From Pedobacter lusitanus (lineage in GTDB: Bacteria; Bacteroidota; Bacteroidia; Sphingobacteriales; Sphingobacteriaceae), in NCBI RefSeq assembly GCF_040026395.1, contig NZ_CP157278.1:3596001-3660000 (forward strand): 64,000 nucleotides of DNA, read 5' to 3'. Made by a program: the position numbers and the translations under genes. Below, one piece after another: positions 53,029 to 61,729 of this stretch (its first letter is position 1; the number at the start of each line of letters is the position of its first letter). The notes beneath the pieces were generated by a model. The model was not told where the DNA came from. It ran no database searches and was given only the letters and a program-made list of their open reading frames with translations.

Positions 53029-53058
53029 ATCCCGTCAGGATTTTAAACCTGACAGGAT
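53029..53058. terminator. Bidirectional terminator closing the signalling cluster
   Basis: ATCCCGTCAGG (53029-53039) pairs with CCTGACAGGAT (53048-53058) with one C-A mismatch. A-runs precede it and T-rich sequence follows on both strands. It separates the receiver gene from the convergent peptidase gene. Confidence 0.75.
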
Positions 53059-53077
53059 CTTTTATAACATGTATACT

Positions 53078-54766
53078 TTATTTTACACCTAACACGTCTA
53101 CTCCCTGTTCAAAAATAACATCTACAGGAATTCCTTTTTTGCTTAATCTATCTAAATCTGATTGTAATTCAGGACTGATTACGGCATAGGTATTTTGTAC
53201 TTTCTCTACCGCAGCTCTGTCTCCATTGCCCTGAAGCGTAAGGATTACATTACTAAGGTCGTTCATCGCTGTCTGGAACTTAGCGAAATCTACTTTATAT
53301 GTTCCATTTGTGGTTCTTACAAAAGCGCCTTTCTCTTTGAAAAAATTGAAACACTGCATATTTGCTTTACCATGAGCACTTGATGCACCAAATCTTACTG
53401 AACGAAGCAGACCAGCCATAAAGGTGGTATAGTATGTTTTAATATCACCGGTTAATTCCCCTTTTTTCAATAAGCCGGTTACCATATAAAGACCCAGGAT
53501 ATCTGCTTTTCCTTCTTCCAGCCAGCCAGATTGTTCTTTCAGGGCTTCTTTCACAAAACCTTTACCTGTAACCGTATTTTTGATACCCAATCCATGTGCA
53601 ACTTCATGGAACATTACATTGGCAAAAAATGAATCAAAATTTATATACTGCTGCTGATCCTTATCAATCAGTTCTGCAGCAATAGGAACCAGAATCTTAT
53701 CAAATTTGGCTTTCATTGCATTTTTTAACTGTGATCTGCGCGTGCCTTTTTTCTGTTGGATAACCTCATCATTTGGTAAATTAACAGCTATAGTTTTTGA
53801 ACCTGAGTTACAATCACCCGCATAGTAAACGACATCATAAGCGTTTAACTCTGAATCTGTACCTGGTTTTTCTTTTTTATATTTCTCTGCTACCGGCAAC
53901 CCTTTTTGTAATTCAGGAAGCATACTCACATATTTTGCCAGGCGTTTACTCCAGACTTTATCTTTAACCAGCACATAAGCCTCATATGAAGTACGTGCAT
54001 TAAACATTTTGTCTTCATAATTTTCTATCGGGCCAATAATAATATCCAGGATATTGGTTTTCATATCAAGCCATGCATAGTCACTTGCATTAAAATTATC
54101 GTTCATCAGCGCATCAGCTCTAAGATTCAGATACTTTTTAAAGCCTGCATCTTCAGTCATTAATGCTGCTTGTTTTAATAAACTTGAAGCTCTTTGAAGT
54201 TCAGGTGCAAATAATACATGATAAGGAACGCTGATCAGTTTGCCTGTAGAATCCTTTTGAATAACAGAATAAGCATTGAATTTATCCTTTAAGCCGGATT
54301 TATCCAGATCAGCTTTGGTCATACCGGCAGGATAAAATGAAGCTCCTTCTGGTTTACTGCCTATACCCGCGATAAATGGTTTGTCGCCATTCAGCCTGTC
54401 CCACGGGCCATAATTTATTCTTACAAACTCTTTGGTTTTTTCGTCCTTCAATCCTGCCATCAGACTATCCCTTTGCGGATATGCCTGCTTCCAGAACAAT
54501 TCATCCATAATCTGTGCAGCTTGTATCAGTAGAGGCAGTATTTTACGCTCATTTGCAGTTAATGCATTCAGATTGGTTGTTAACTTAACTGTTTCATAAA
54601 TATCCAGTCTTTTGTGGACATATTCCTGCAGACTGTCTTTGACTGCGCTTGGCTTTTCTGTTGTTGTTGTAGCTGTCTTGCTCCCCGATGTACCAGTACA
54701 GGCTCCTAAACCTGCAATGATCGAGCATCCTGCTAAAAATAAGGCTGCTTTGGTAGTTTTGTTCAT
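53078..54766 (-). CDS. Zinc peptidase lipoprotein related to dipeptidyl-peptidase III (M49)
   Basis: The 562-aa protein has a lipoprotein signal (hydrophobic residues 7-22, Cys23 in GLGACTG), a Ser/Thr/Lys linker and a zinc site HEVAHGLG near residue 385, with EEGKADILGLY near residue 420 as the second Glu-containing motif. This matches the short M49-type family of Bacteroidota, whose zinc motif is HExxH instead of the HExxGH of classical DPP III. It likely acts in the periplasm, or outside the cell if surface exposed. Single gene, divergent from the amidase. Confidence 0.78.
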   Translation of the reverse strand: MNKTTKAALFLAGCSIIAGLGACTGTSGSKTATTTTEKPSAVKDSLQEYVHKRLDIYETVKLTTNLNALTANERKILPLLIQAAQIMDELFWKQAYPQRDSLMAGLKDEKTKEFVRINYGPWDRLNGDKPFIAGIGSKPEGASFYPAGMTKADLDKSGLKDKFNAYSVIQKDSTGKLISVPYHVLFAPELQRASSLLKQAALMTEDAGFKKYLNLRADALMNDNFNASDYAWLDMKTNILDIIIGPIENYEDKMFNARTSYEAYVLVKDKVWSKRLAKYVSMLPELQKGLPVAEKYKKEKPGTDSELNAYDVVYYAGDCNSGSKTIAVNLPNDEVIQQKKGTRRSQLKNAMKAKFDKILVPIAAELIDKDQQQYINFDSFFANVMFHEVAHGLGIKNTVTGKGFVKEALKEQSGWLEEGKADILGLYMVTGLLKKGELTGDIKTYYTTFMAGLLRSVRFGASSAHGKANMQCFNFFKEKGAFVRTTNGTYKVDFAKFQTAMNDLSNVILTLQGNGDRAAVEKVQNTYAVISPELQSDLDRLSKKGIPVDVIFEQGVDVLGVK

Positions 54767-54879
54767 GGTAATTTTTTATAACGCAACTAAATTAGGAAAA
54801 ATAATAACCCGGGCATAAAGATTAGCGTATTCTAATGCATTTATGTAAATATTAGTAATTTCACCGTTTATAATTACCT

Positions 54880-55713
54880 ATGATGAGACAAATCCCTTTA
54901 AGTAAAAATATTTTACTGTTGAGTATCCCTCTGGTTTTCCTTGCTGCCTGTTCGGCTAATAAATATGCGGCAACAAATAAAATATATAAGAATCAGGCTA
55001 AGGAATTCGGTAATATCCTGACGGCGATGCCTCCGGTTAACCAGAATATTGAGACGATTCCTGCCGATCAGCAGTCTTTTGTTGGTTCTGTGAATTTTGG
55101 TATCCGTAAACCTAACTTTATTATTATCCATCATACTGCGATGACCTCAACAGAAGGGACGATCCGGGCTTTTATTAAGAAAGAAACGCAAACCAGTGCT
55201 CACTATATTGTTGGAAGAGATGGCAAAGTAGTTCAGATGGTTAATGACTATCTGCGGGCAAATCATGCTGGTGTGGCCAAATGGGGTAATGAATACGATC
55301 TGAACTCCTGTTCTCTGGGAATTGAGCTGGATAATAATGGTAATGAGCCTTATTCTGATGCGCAAATGAATAGTTTGTTATCCCTGCTGACCTCACTCAA
55401 GAAAAAATATAATATTCCAACCTCTAATATTATAGGGCATTCTGATATTGCGCCTAAACGTAAACAGGACCCGAATAAATTTCCATGGAAAGTTCTTGCC
55501 GATAAAGGTTTTGGATTATGGTATGATACTGTTTTGCAAATTCCTCCTGTAGAATTTGACCCGGCAATCGCCCTGCGTATTATTGGTTATGATATCAGCA
55601 ATCTGCCAGCTGCTATAGTTGCCTTTAAGCGTCATTTTGTGCAGATAGATATCAGCCCCGTACTTACAGACGGAGATAAAATGATTTTATTCAATCTCTA
55701 CAAGAAATACTAA
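54880..55713 (+). CDS. N-acetylmuramoyl-L-alanine amidase (Amidase_2) lipoprotein
   Basis: The 277-aa protein has a lipobox (Cys24 in FLAACSAN) and an AmpD/PGRP-type amidase domain with FIIIHHTAMTS (zinc His), SAHYIVGRDGKVVQMV, SLGIELDNNG and IIGHSDIAPKRKQDPNKFPW (second zinc His and catalytic Lys region). It cleaves the amide bond between muramic acid and the stem peptide. A C-terminal peptidoglycan-binding-like segment of about 60 residues follows. The ATG at 54880 is the first of two tandem ATGs. Confidence 0.92.
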   Translation: MMRQIPLSKNILLLSIPLVFLAACSANKYAATNKIYKNQAKEFGNILTAMPPVNQNIETIPADQQSFVGSVNFGIRKPNFIIIHHTAMTSTEGTIRAFIKKETQTSAHYIVGRDGKVVQMVNDYLRANHAGVAKWGNEYDLNSCSLGIELDNNGNEPYSDAQMNSLLSLLTSLKKKYNIPTSNIIGHSDIAPKRKQDPNKFPWKVLADKGFGLWYDTVLQIPPVEFDPAIALRIIGYDISNLPAAIVAFKRHFVQIDISPVLTDGDKMILFNLYKKY

Positions 55714-55722
55714 TAACCTATA

Positions 55723-55758
55723 AAAAACCCCTGAACCTGATTATGCTCAGGGGTTTTT
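55723..55758. terminator. Bidirectional terminator between the amidase gene and glnS
   Basis: AAAAACCCCTGA (55723-55734) and TCAGGGGTTTTT (55747-55758) are exact complements around a 12-nt loop. It serves both convergent genes. Confidence 0.9.
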
Positions 55759-55763
55759 ATGAA

Positions 55764-57425
55764 TTATTTTTTTGCTTTCGCCCAGGCATCTTTCAAACCT
55801 ACAGTCTGATTGAAAACCAGGTGATCAGCGGTTGAATCTTTATCCAGACAGTAATATCCTTTGCGGATAAACTGATATCTTGATTCAAGATCAGCACCTG
55901 CCAGATAAGGCTCTATATATGCCTCTTTAATTATTTTTATACTGTCAGGGTGCAGATAATCCTTAAAGTCACCTTCTTCACTGTCAGGAGACTCCACAGA
56001 GAATAAACGATCATAAACTCTGATCTCGGCAGTTTTAGCATGTTTAGTGCTTACCCAGTGAATAGTTCCTTTAACGTGGATTTCACTAGTGTCTTCGCCG
56101 CTTTTAGACTCAGGAATATAGGTACAATGGATTTCAGTAACATTTCCATCGGAATCTTTCTTGAAATCTTCACATTTTACAATATAAGCGTTCTTTAATC
56201 TTACCATTGCGCCAGGTGCAAGTCTGAACCATTTTTTTGCAGGTTCTTCCATAAAATCTTCACGTTCAATCCAAAGTTTATTACTGAACGGAATTTCTCT
56301 TATGCCACCTTTATCCTCAGCCTCAGGGTTGTTTTCTCCTATCAGAATCTCTTCTTTTCCCTCAGGGTAATTCGTAATAACCAATTTAATAGGATCCAGC
56401 ACCGCCATTACACGATTGGCGGTTTTATTTAAATGCTCACGAATACAGAATTCAAGCAGACTTAGTTCAATCAGGTTTTCTCTTTTTGCAATACCAATTC
56501 TTTCACAGAATTCACGGATACTTTCAGGAGTATAACCCCTTCTTCTCAATCCGCTGATTGTAGGCATACGCGGATCGTCCCATCCGGTTACTACACCTTC
56601 ATTCACCAATTGTAAGAGTTTACGTTTACTCATTACCGTATAGGTAAGGTTTAAACGTGCAAATTCATACTGGTGTGAAGGGAAAATACCAAGCTGGGCA
56701 ATAAACCAGTCATATAGTTCACGGTGAGAAACATATTCCAGTGTACAGATAGAATGCGTAATCTCCTCAATACTATCACTCTGACCATGTGCAAAATCAT
56801 ACATTGGATAGATACACCATTTGTTTCCTGTACGGTGATGTTCAGCATGTTTGATACGGTAGATAATCGGATCACGCATCAGCATATTAGGGCTTGACAT
56901 ATCAATTTTTGCACGCAGAATACAAGCTCCATCTTCAAATTCACCAGCTTTCATACTGCTGAACAGAGTTAAGTTTTCTTCAACACTGCGGCTGCGGTAT
57001 GGACTGTCAGTTCCCGGTTCTGTTGGTGTTCCTTTCAGTGTAGCAATTTCATCGGCAGTACTATGATCTACATAAGCAAGGCCATTTTCTATTAGCTTAA
57101 CAGCAAAATCATATAGGGTATCAAAATAATCTGAAGTATATAATTCATGTTTCCATTCAAAACCAAGCCATTTAATATCTTCCTGCTGACTGTCTACATA
57201 TTCAGTTTTTTCCGTCACAGGATTTGTATCATCAAATCTCAGATTGGTATAACCACCATATTTCTGGGTTAAACCAAAGTTCAGACAAATTGCCTTAGCA
57301 TGTCCGATATGTAAATATCCATTAGGTTCAGGTGGAAAACGTGTAACTAAAGTTGTATACTTTCCACTGTTTAAATCGTTTTCAATGATCTCTTCAATAA
57401 AGTTCAATGATCTTTCCTCACTCAT
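55764..57425 (-). CDS. glnS: Glutaminyl-tRNA synthetase
   Basis: The 553-aa class I synthetase has [18 protein letters not shown] (HIGH motif), the [15 protein letters not shown] segment and the KMSKS-type [11 protein letters not shown], then two beta-barrel anticodon-binding domains. It charges tRNA-Gln directly. GlnRS genes in bacteria are thought to derive from a eukaryotic GluRS. The gene stands alone with its own -7 element and is divergent from the B12-domain gene. Confidence 0.95.
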   Translation of the reverse strand: MSEERSLNFIEEIIENDLNSGKYTTLVTRFPPEPNGYLHIGHAKAICLNFGLTQKYGGYTNLRFDDTNPVTEKTEYVDSQQEDIKWLGFEWKHELYTSDYFDTLYDFAVKLIENGLAYVDHSTADEIATLKGTPTEPGTDSPYRSRSVEENLTLFSSMKAGEFEDGACILRAKIDMSSPNMLMRDPIIYRIKHAEHHRTGNKWCIYPMYDFAHGQSDSIEEITHSICTLEYVSHRELYDWFIAQLGIFPSHQYEFARLNLTYTVMSKRKLLQLVNEGVVTGWDDPRMPTISGLRRRGYTPESIREFCERIGIAKRENLIELSLLEFCIREHLNKTANRVMAVLDPIKLVITNYPEGKEEILIGENNPEAEDKGGIREIPFSNKLWIEREDFMEEPAKKWFRLAPGAMVRLKNAYIVKCEDFKKDSDGNVTEIHCTYIPESKSGEDTSEIHVKGTIHWVSTKHAKTAEIRVYDRLFSVESPDSEEGDFKDYLHPDSIKIIKEAYIEPYLAGADLESRYQFIRKGYYCLDKDSTADHLVFNQTVGLKDAWAKAKK

Positions 57426-57445
57426 AAAAACTGTAAATTTATATT

Positions 57446-57453
57446 CAAAGTTA
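57446..57453 (-). promoter_or_regulatory. -7 promoter element (TAACTTTG, minus strand) of glnS
   Basis: The complement of CAAAGTTA reads TAACTTTG, 20 nt before the glnS ATG. No TTG at the standard distance. Confidence 0.5.
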
Positions 57454-57504
57454 ATATAAAAGAGCTAATTTACTTACATTTACGATGTATTATCGGTATA
57501 ATTT

Positions 57505-57924
57505 ATGAGCAAAACATTAAATCGGCCTATTCGTATTTTAGTAGCCAAAGTAGGCCTGGACGGACACGATCGTGGAGCAAAAGTGATTGCAACATCCTTA
57601 AGGGATGCAGGTATGGAAGTGATTTATACGGGTTTACGACAAACTCCTGAGATGGTGGTTAATACTGCATTACAGGAAGATGTGGATGCGATAGGTGTTT
57701 CTATTTTATCAGGAGCGCACATGACTGTGTTTCCTAAAATTATTGAGTTCATGAAACAAAAACAGTTAAACAACGTATTATTAACTGGTGGGGGGATAAT
57801 TCCTGAGGCTGATATGGACAAGCTAAAGGAAATCGGAGTGGGCGAATTGTTTGCACCGGGAACAACTATGGTTACTATAGTGGATTATATCCGCAATTGG
57901 GCTAATGAACACAGAAACTTTTAA
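57505..57924 (+). CDS. Stand-alone cobalamin-binding domain (methylmalonyl-CoA mutase C-terminal type)
   Basis: The 139-aa protein contains only the B12-binding fold: DGHDRG at residues 19-24 (DxHxxG, His21 as lower cobalt ligand), SILSGAH (SxL) and LTGGGIIP (GG). It matches the C-terminal domain of methylmalonyl-CoA mutase or the small subunit of isobutyryl-CoA-type mutases. No large subunit is encoded here. A crotonase follows after 2 nt, which hints at acyl-CoA metabolism, but the partner is unknown. Confidence 0.88.
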   Translation: MSKTLNRPIRILVAKVGLDGHDRGAKVIATSLRDAGMEVIYTGLRQTPEMVVNTALQEDVDAIGVSILSGAHMTVFPKIIEFMKQKQLNNVLLTGGGIIPEADMDKLKEIGVGELFAPGTTMVTIVDYIRNWANEHRNF

Positions 57925-57926
57925 AT

Positions 57927-58709
57927 ATGAGTTATCAGAATATACTATCAGAGGTTAAAGCGAATATACTTTATGTAACCATTAACCGGGAATCAAAATT
58001 AAATGCCCTTAATAAAGATACGCTGACCGAACTGGCAGATGTAATTGCTTATGCTGCAAGAACTGAAGAAGTGAGAGGTGTCCTTTTAACGGGAGCAGGT
58101 GAAAAGGCTTTTGTAGCCGGCGCTGATATTTCTGAGTTTTCTTCTTATAATACAGAACAGGGCGAAGCTCTTGCCAGAAATGGTCAGACCAATGTTTTTG
58201 ATGCAATAGAGAATAGTAAAAAGCCATTTGTTGCTGCAATTAATGGATTCGCTTTAGGGGGAGGTTTAGAGCTTGCCATGGCATGTCATATACGTGTGGC
58301 TGCTGATACTGCAAAAATGGGACTGCCAGAAGTTACTTTGGGTCTGATCCCTGGTTATGGGGGGACACAAAGACTAACCCGGCTTGTTGGTAAAGGAAGA
58401 GCTACAGAAATGATAACTACTGCAGATATGATAACTGCAGACAGAGCAGAGAAGATCGGACTTGTAAATCATGTAGTGCCTCTGGCAGAATTGATAGGAA
58501 AGTCTGAAGAGATTCTGAACAAAATAAAACAGCGCGCGCCTCTTGCAATCGCTGCTGCAATAAAATCAGTGAATGCAGCTGTAAATGAGGATGTAAATGG
58601 TTTTGAAGTCGAAATAGAAGAGTTTGGTAAATGTTTTGGTACACAAGACTTCAAAGAGGGCGTTAGCGCCTTTCTTGAAAAACGCCTGGCAGATTTTAAA
58701 GGACGTTAA
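57927..58709 (+). CDS. Enoyl-CoA hydratase/isomerase (crotonase) family protein
   Basis: The 260-aa crotonase-fold protein has the oxyanion-hole segments FVAGADISEF and AINGFALGGGLELAMACHIRVA, and the acidic residues in GLPEVTLGLIPGYGGTQRL. It probably hydrates trans-2-enoyl-CoA in fatty acid or amino acid breakdown. It sits 2 nt after the B12-domain gene, so the two are surely co-transcribed. Substrate length is not determinable. Confidence 0.92.
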   Translation: MSYQNILSEVKANILYVTINRESKLNALNKDTLTELADVIAYAARTEEVRGVLLTGAGEKAFVAGADISEFSSYNTEQGEALARNGQTNVFDAIENSKKPFVAAINGFALGGGLELAMACHIRVAADTAKMGLPEVTLGLIPGYGGTQRLTRLVGKGRATEMITTADMITADRAEKIGLVNHVVPLAELIGKSEEILNKIKQRAPLAIAAAIKSVNAAVNEDVNGFEVEIEEFGKCFGTQDFKEGVSAFLEKRLADFKGR

Positions 58710-58875
58710 CTGCTTAATCATAAATGGTTTAAATTTTGACGGGGAATGCTATGAGCGTCTCAGGGGATAAGTATGCTTTTAAGGGGAATATGAATATATA
58801 AGTGTAGAAAATATTTCCCATATAAAATATTTCTTTATATTTATCATCGAATAAGTTTAGAATTTGTTGCTAGAT

Positions 58876-60282
58876 ATGAAAAGAATACTAATAGTAGATG
58901 ATGAAATCAATATAGGTTTATTACTGTCAAAATTCTTAACCAGAAATGGGTTTAGTGTAAATACTGCGACTAGTGGGGTTTCTGCACAGGACTATCTGAG
59001 TAAAGATCAGTATGACCTTGTTTTATGTGATTACAGACTGGAAGATACAGATGGAAAGGAAATGCTCATTAAGATTAAGGAGAATTATCCTCAGACTGGT
59101 GTCATTATAATTACTGGTTATTCGGATATCAAACTCGCTGTTGAACTGATTAAACTGGGTGCTTACGATTATATTACGAAGCCTCTGTATCCGGATGAAA
59201 TTTTAAATACTATAAATAAGGCTATCGACACACAGATAGCATTGAATGATACAACGGCTGAAGGTGCAAGATCTGAAGTGCAGAAAACCAAAACTTCTAA
59301 ACCAGTCTATAATCAGGTGGAGAATTTTGTTGCAGGACAAAGTCAGGCTTCCAAAGAGTTGTTAAAGCAGATTCAATTGGTTGCGCCAACCTCATACAGT
59401 GTAATTCTAACTGGCGAAAGTGGCACAGGAAAAGAATCTGTGGCAAAAGCCATTCATTTAAACAGTCCGAGGAGGGATAATCCATTTGTGGCGATGGATT
59501 GTGGTTCTTTAACTAAAGAACTGGCAGGAAGTGAGTTTTTCGGACACGAAAAAGGATCATTTACCGGAGCTTTGAATACAAAAATCGGTCATTTTGAAAT
59601 GGCTAATGGTGGAACGCTTTTTCTGGACGAAGTAGGAAATTTATCTTATGATTTACAGGCCGCACTGTTAAGGACTGTTCAGGAGAGGAAGATCAAACGT
59701 ATAGGCAGCACTAAAGAAATTGATCTCGATGTCAGAATTATTGTTGCAACCAATGAAAATCTGGCTACAGCTATACAGAGAGGTCGATTCAGAGAGGATT
59801 TATATCACCGTTTTAATGAGTTCTCCATTAATCTTCCTCCATTGAGCATGAGAGGAAAAGATATTATGATTTTCGCCAAAACCTTTCTTGACTTCGCTAA
59901 CGAAGAACTGGGTAGAAATGTAATGGGTTTTTCTAAAGATGTAGAGGAGTGTTTTTTGAGCTATAACTGGCCTGGAAATGTCAGAGAGCTAAAGAATGTG
60001 GTACGCAGGGCAACATTATTGACTGAATCTGACGAAATACAATTAAAAGCCCTTCCGCTTGAAATTTCTACTGATGCAAAAGTTACTGCCATAGAGAATA
60101 CTATTCACCGGAATCATGAGAAATCAAGGGACTTAAAAAATGCGGCTTCCGAAGCTGAGTATGAAGCTATACTTAAAGTCCTTCGTGAGGTAAACTTTAA
60201 TAAAACAAAAGCTGCAAAAATCTTAAATATAGATAGAAAAACCCTTTACAATAAGATGAAGGCTATAAATCTGGATACCTAA
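58876..60282 (+). CDS. NtrC-type sigma-54-dependent response regulator
   Basis: The 468-aa protein has an N-terminal receiver (phosphoacceptor D52 in LCDYRLEDTDG), a central AAA+ domain with LTGESGTGKESVA (Walker A), HEKGSFTGALNTK (the GAFTGA-type loop that contacts sigma-54, here GSFTGA) and GTLFLDEVGNL (Walker B), and a C-terminal Fis-type helix-turn-helix (NKTKAAKILNIDRKTLYNKM). It needs RpoN to activate transcription. Two TTG codons at 58864 and 58867 are in frame, but the ATG at 58876 begins the receiver exactly. No cognate kinase is adjacent. Confidence 0.92.
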   Translation: MKRILIVDDEINIGLLLSKFLTRNGFSVNTATSGVSAQDYLSKDQYDLVLCDYRLEDTDGKEMLIKIKENYPQTGVIIITGYSDIKLAVELIKLGAYDYITKPLYPDEILNTINKAIDTQIALNDTTAEGARSEVQKTKTSKPVYNQVENFVAGQSQASKELLKQIQLVAPTSYSVILTGESGTGKESVAKAIHLNSPRRDNPFVAMDCGSLTKELAGSEFFGHEKGSFTGALNTKIGHFEMANGGTLFLDEVGNLSYDLQAALLRTVQERKIKRIGSTKEIDLDVRIIVATNENLATAIQRGRFREDLYHRFNEFSINLPPLSMRGKDIMIFAKTFLDFANEELGRNVMGFSKDVEECFLSYNWPGNVRELKNVVRRATLLTESDEIQLKALPLEISTDAKVTAIENTIHRNHEKSRDLKNAASEAEYEAILKVLREVNFNKTKAAKILNIDRKTLYNKMKAINLDT

Positions 60283-60341
60283 CCGGCACTTTTTTTATTT
60301 TAAATCAACAGAGGACGATGAAGCATATTGTTCCTTTGATT

Positions 60342-60409
60342 TATCTTTGGTATCCCACCTGAAGCATTTATTCTGCTAAATTCTCAGAAAGATTAAAACA
60401 ATTGGTGGG
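60342..60409 (+). promoter_or_regulatory. -7 element and leader hairpin upstream of the ytxH operon
   Basis: TATCTTTG at 60342-60349 matches the -7 consensus. TCCCACC (60353-60359) just downstream is complementary to GGTGGGA (60403-60409), so the leader of about 140 nt could fold into a stem with a 43-nt loop. No -33 TTG lies at the usual distance and no known riboswitch is recognised. Confidence 0.35.
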
Positions 60410-60491
60410 ACTAAAGAGTTATAACAAATAATATCACCTATTATCAATTACATCGCTACAAAATCAATTATTAAACATAAAAATTAAAGTC

Positions 60492-60758
60492 ATGAACGAT
60501 AACTCAAAAGTATTAATTGGATTATTAACGGGTCTGGCTGCTGGTGCAGCATTGGGATTGTTGTTTGCACCCGAAAAAGGAAGTGAGACTCGTGACAGAT
60601 TAAATCAGTCTTTAAAAGAACTGGGAGATGCGTTAAAAGAAAGAGCTGCTGATGAAATCGATCACTTAACCGGCTTGAAAGATAAAGTTGTAAATTCTGT
60701 AAAAAGTAAACTACACGAAGCCGAAGAAGAATTTGTAGACGACACTGAGCACGCTTAA
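60492..60758 (+). CDS. YtxH domain-containing small membrane protein
   Basis: The 88-aa protein has one Gly/Ala-rich membrane helix (VLIGLLTGLAAGAALGLLFAPEKG, about residues 6-29) followed by an amphipathic charged helix, the YtxH pattern. YtxH proteins are general-stress associated in Firmicutes and Bacteroidota, with no known biochemical role. It leads a three-gene unit with a holin-like protein and an unknown protein. Confidence 0.85.
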   Translation: MNDNSKVLIGLLTGLAAGAALGLLFAPEKGSETRDRLNQSLKELGDALKERAADEIDHLTGLKDKVVNSVKSKLHEAEEEFVDDTEHA

Positions 60759-60834
60759 AGCATATTCCTGATAATGAGTGATTATACGGGAAGTCCCCAT
60801 CGGGAGACCGTAATAAGTTAAAGTTTAAATACCA

Positions 60835-61215
60835 ATGGAGGAAAAGAAAGAAAAGAATATTGAGGAATTATTTTCAGAAGCGAAGACTTACGTAGATACA
60901 CGTATTGAATATGCACGTCTGGTCTTAATAAAAAGATCAGCTAAAGTATTTGCTGATCTGGTTACTAATGCTATTGTGGCCATTTGTTTTGTATTGGCCT
61001 TCATTTTAGGAACAGTTACTCTTGCACTATTCTTATCTACCCTTTTTTCCAGCTATACTGCTGGATTTGGTTGTGTTGCACTACTGTATCTCTTCCTGGC
61101 TGTTGCTGTATATATGACTAAAGAGAAATTCATTGAAAAGGTTATTGTCAATTTCACGATCAGGAAATATTTTAAAAAACTACAGGAGGACGAGGAAGAT
61201 GAGCAAAAAGTATGA
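60835..61215 (+). CDS. Phage-holin-family-like membrane protein (PF07332 type)
   Basis: The 126-aa protein has an amphipathic N-terminus (FSEAKTYVDTRIEYARLVLIK), two membrane helices (about residues 42-66 and 71-93) and an acidic tail. This is the Actinobacterial holin X/DUF1469-like pattern common in bacterial chromosomes next to ytxH. Despite the family name there is no other phage gene nearby, so a lysis role is unlikely. The last 17 nt overlap the next gene. Confidence 0.8.
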   Translation: MEEKKEKNIEELFSEAKTYVDTRIEYARLVLIKRSAKVFADLVTNAIVAICFVLAFILGTVTLALFLSTLFSSYTAGFGCVALLYLFLAVAVYMTKEKFIEKVIVNFTIRKYFKKLQEDEEDEQKV

Positions 61216-61639
61216 TATCAATAACCTGCAGGATCTTAATGTAAGACTGATTAGTCTTAAGGTTGATTATAAGATGCAGGAAGAGATGATAAAGGATGAT
61301 GTAAAGGGTTATCTGAAACAGTTTACCTTTGGCAGCCTGATTAAAAAATATGCTACACCATCTGCATTTTTAAAAGTTGATGATAAGCTGAATATCAGTA
61401 GTAAACTGATGTCTATGGTATTGCCTATATTGATGAATGGCACACTGTTTAAAGGCTCTGGGTTTATTACTAAAGCGTTGGTTGGACTCGCTACAAGCAA
61501 AGTTGGAAAGACGCTGGATGCAGAACATCTTTCTGCGATATTTAATACCGTAAAAGGGTTGTTTACCGGTAAAAAGAAAAAAGAAAAACAACCTGGTTTT
61601 GTCGACTATGGAATTCCGCCGGATAGTGAAACTTTTTAG
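61199..61639 (+). CDS. Conserved hypothetical protein of the YtxH-holin unit
   Basis: The 146-aa protein starts MSKKYDINNLQDLN, after a good ribosome-binding stretch (AGGAGGACGAGG) inside the upstream gene. Residues 1-50 are charged. A hydrophobic, Gly/Leu-rich region (about 75-110) might associate with the membrane, and the tail is basic (GKKKKEKQ). I recognise no named family. An earlier ATG at 61133 in the same frame would need a 66-nt extra overlap and is less likely. Confidence 0.75.
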   Translation: MSKKYDINNLQDLNVRLISLKVDYKMQEEMIKDDVKGYLKQFTFGSLIKKYATPSAFLKVDDKLNISSKLMSMVLPILMNGTLFKGSGFITKALVGLATSKVGKTLDAEHLSAIFNTVKGLFTGKKKKEKQPGFVDYGIPPDSETF

Positions 61640-61644
61640 TGTTT

Positions 61645-61696
61645 TTATAAGTACAAAAGCCTTTCAGTGAACACTGAAAGGCTTTTGTACTTATAA
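61645..61696. terminator. 52-bp near-perfect palindrome, bidirectional terminator
   Basis: A 25-bp inverted repeat without mismatch (61645-61669 against 61672-61696) encloses a 2-base AA centre. The core AAAAGCCTTTCAGTG/CACTGAAAGGCTTTT is a standard terminator, and the arms extend much further (GTAC, TTATAA). It lies between the convergent ytxH unit and aspS. Confidence 0.85.
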
Positions 61697-61729
61697 TTGA
61701 CGAAGTTTAAATATTCTTCTATTTACTTC

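Noticed and set aside
60835..61215. Prophage remnant suggested by the holin-like protein
   Set aside because: This family is widespread in non-phage chromosomal contexts, and no integrase, capsid or lysis gene is nearby.
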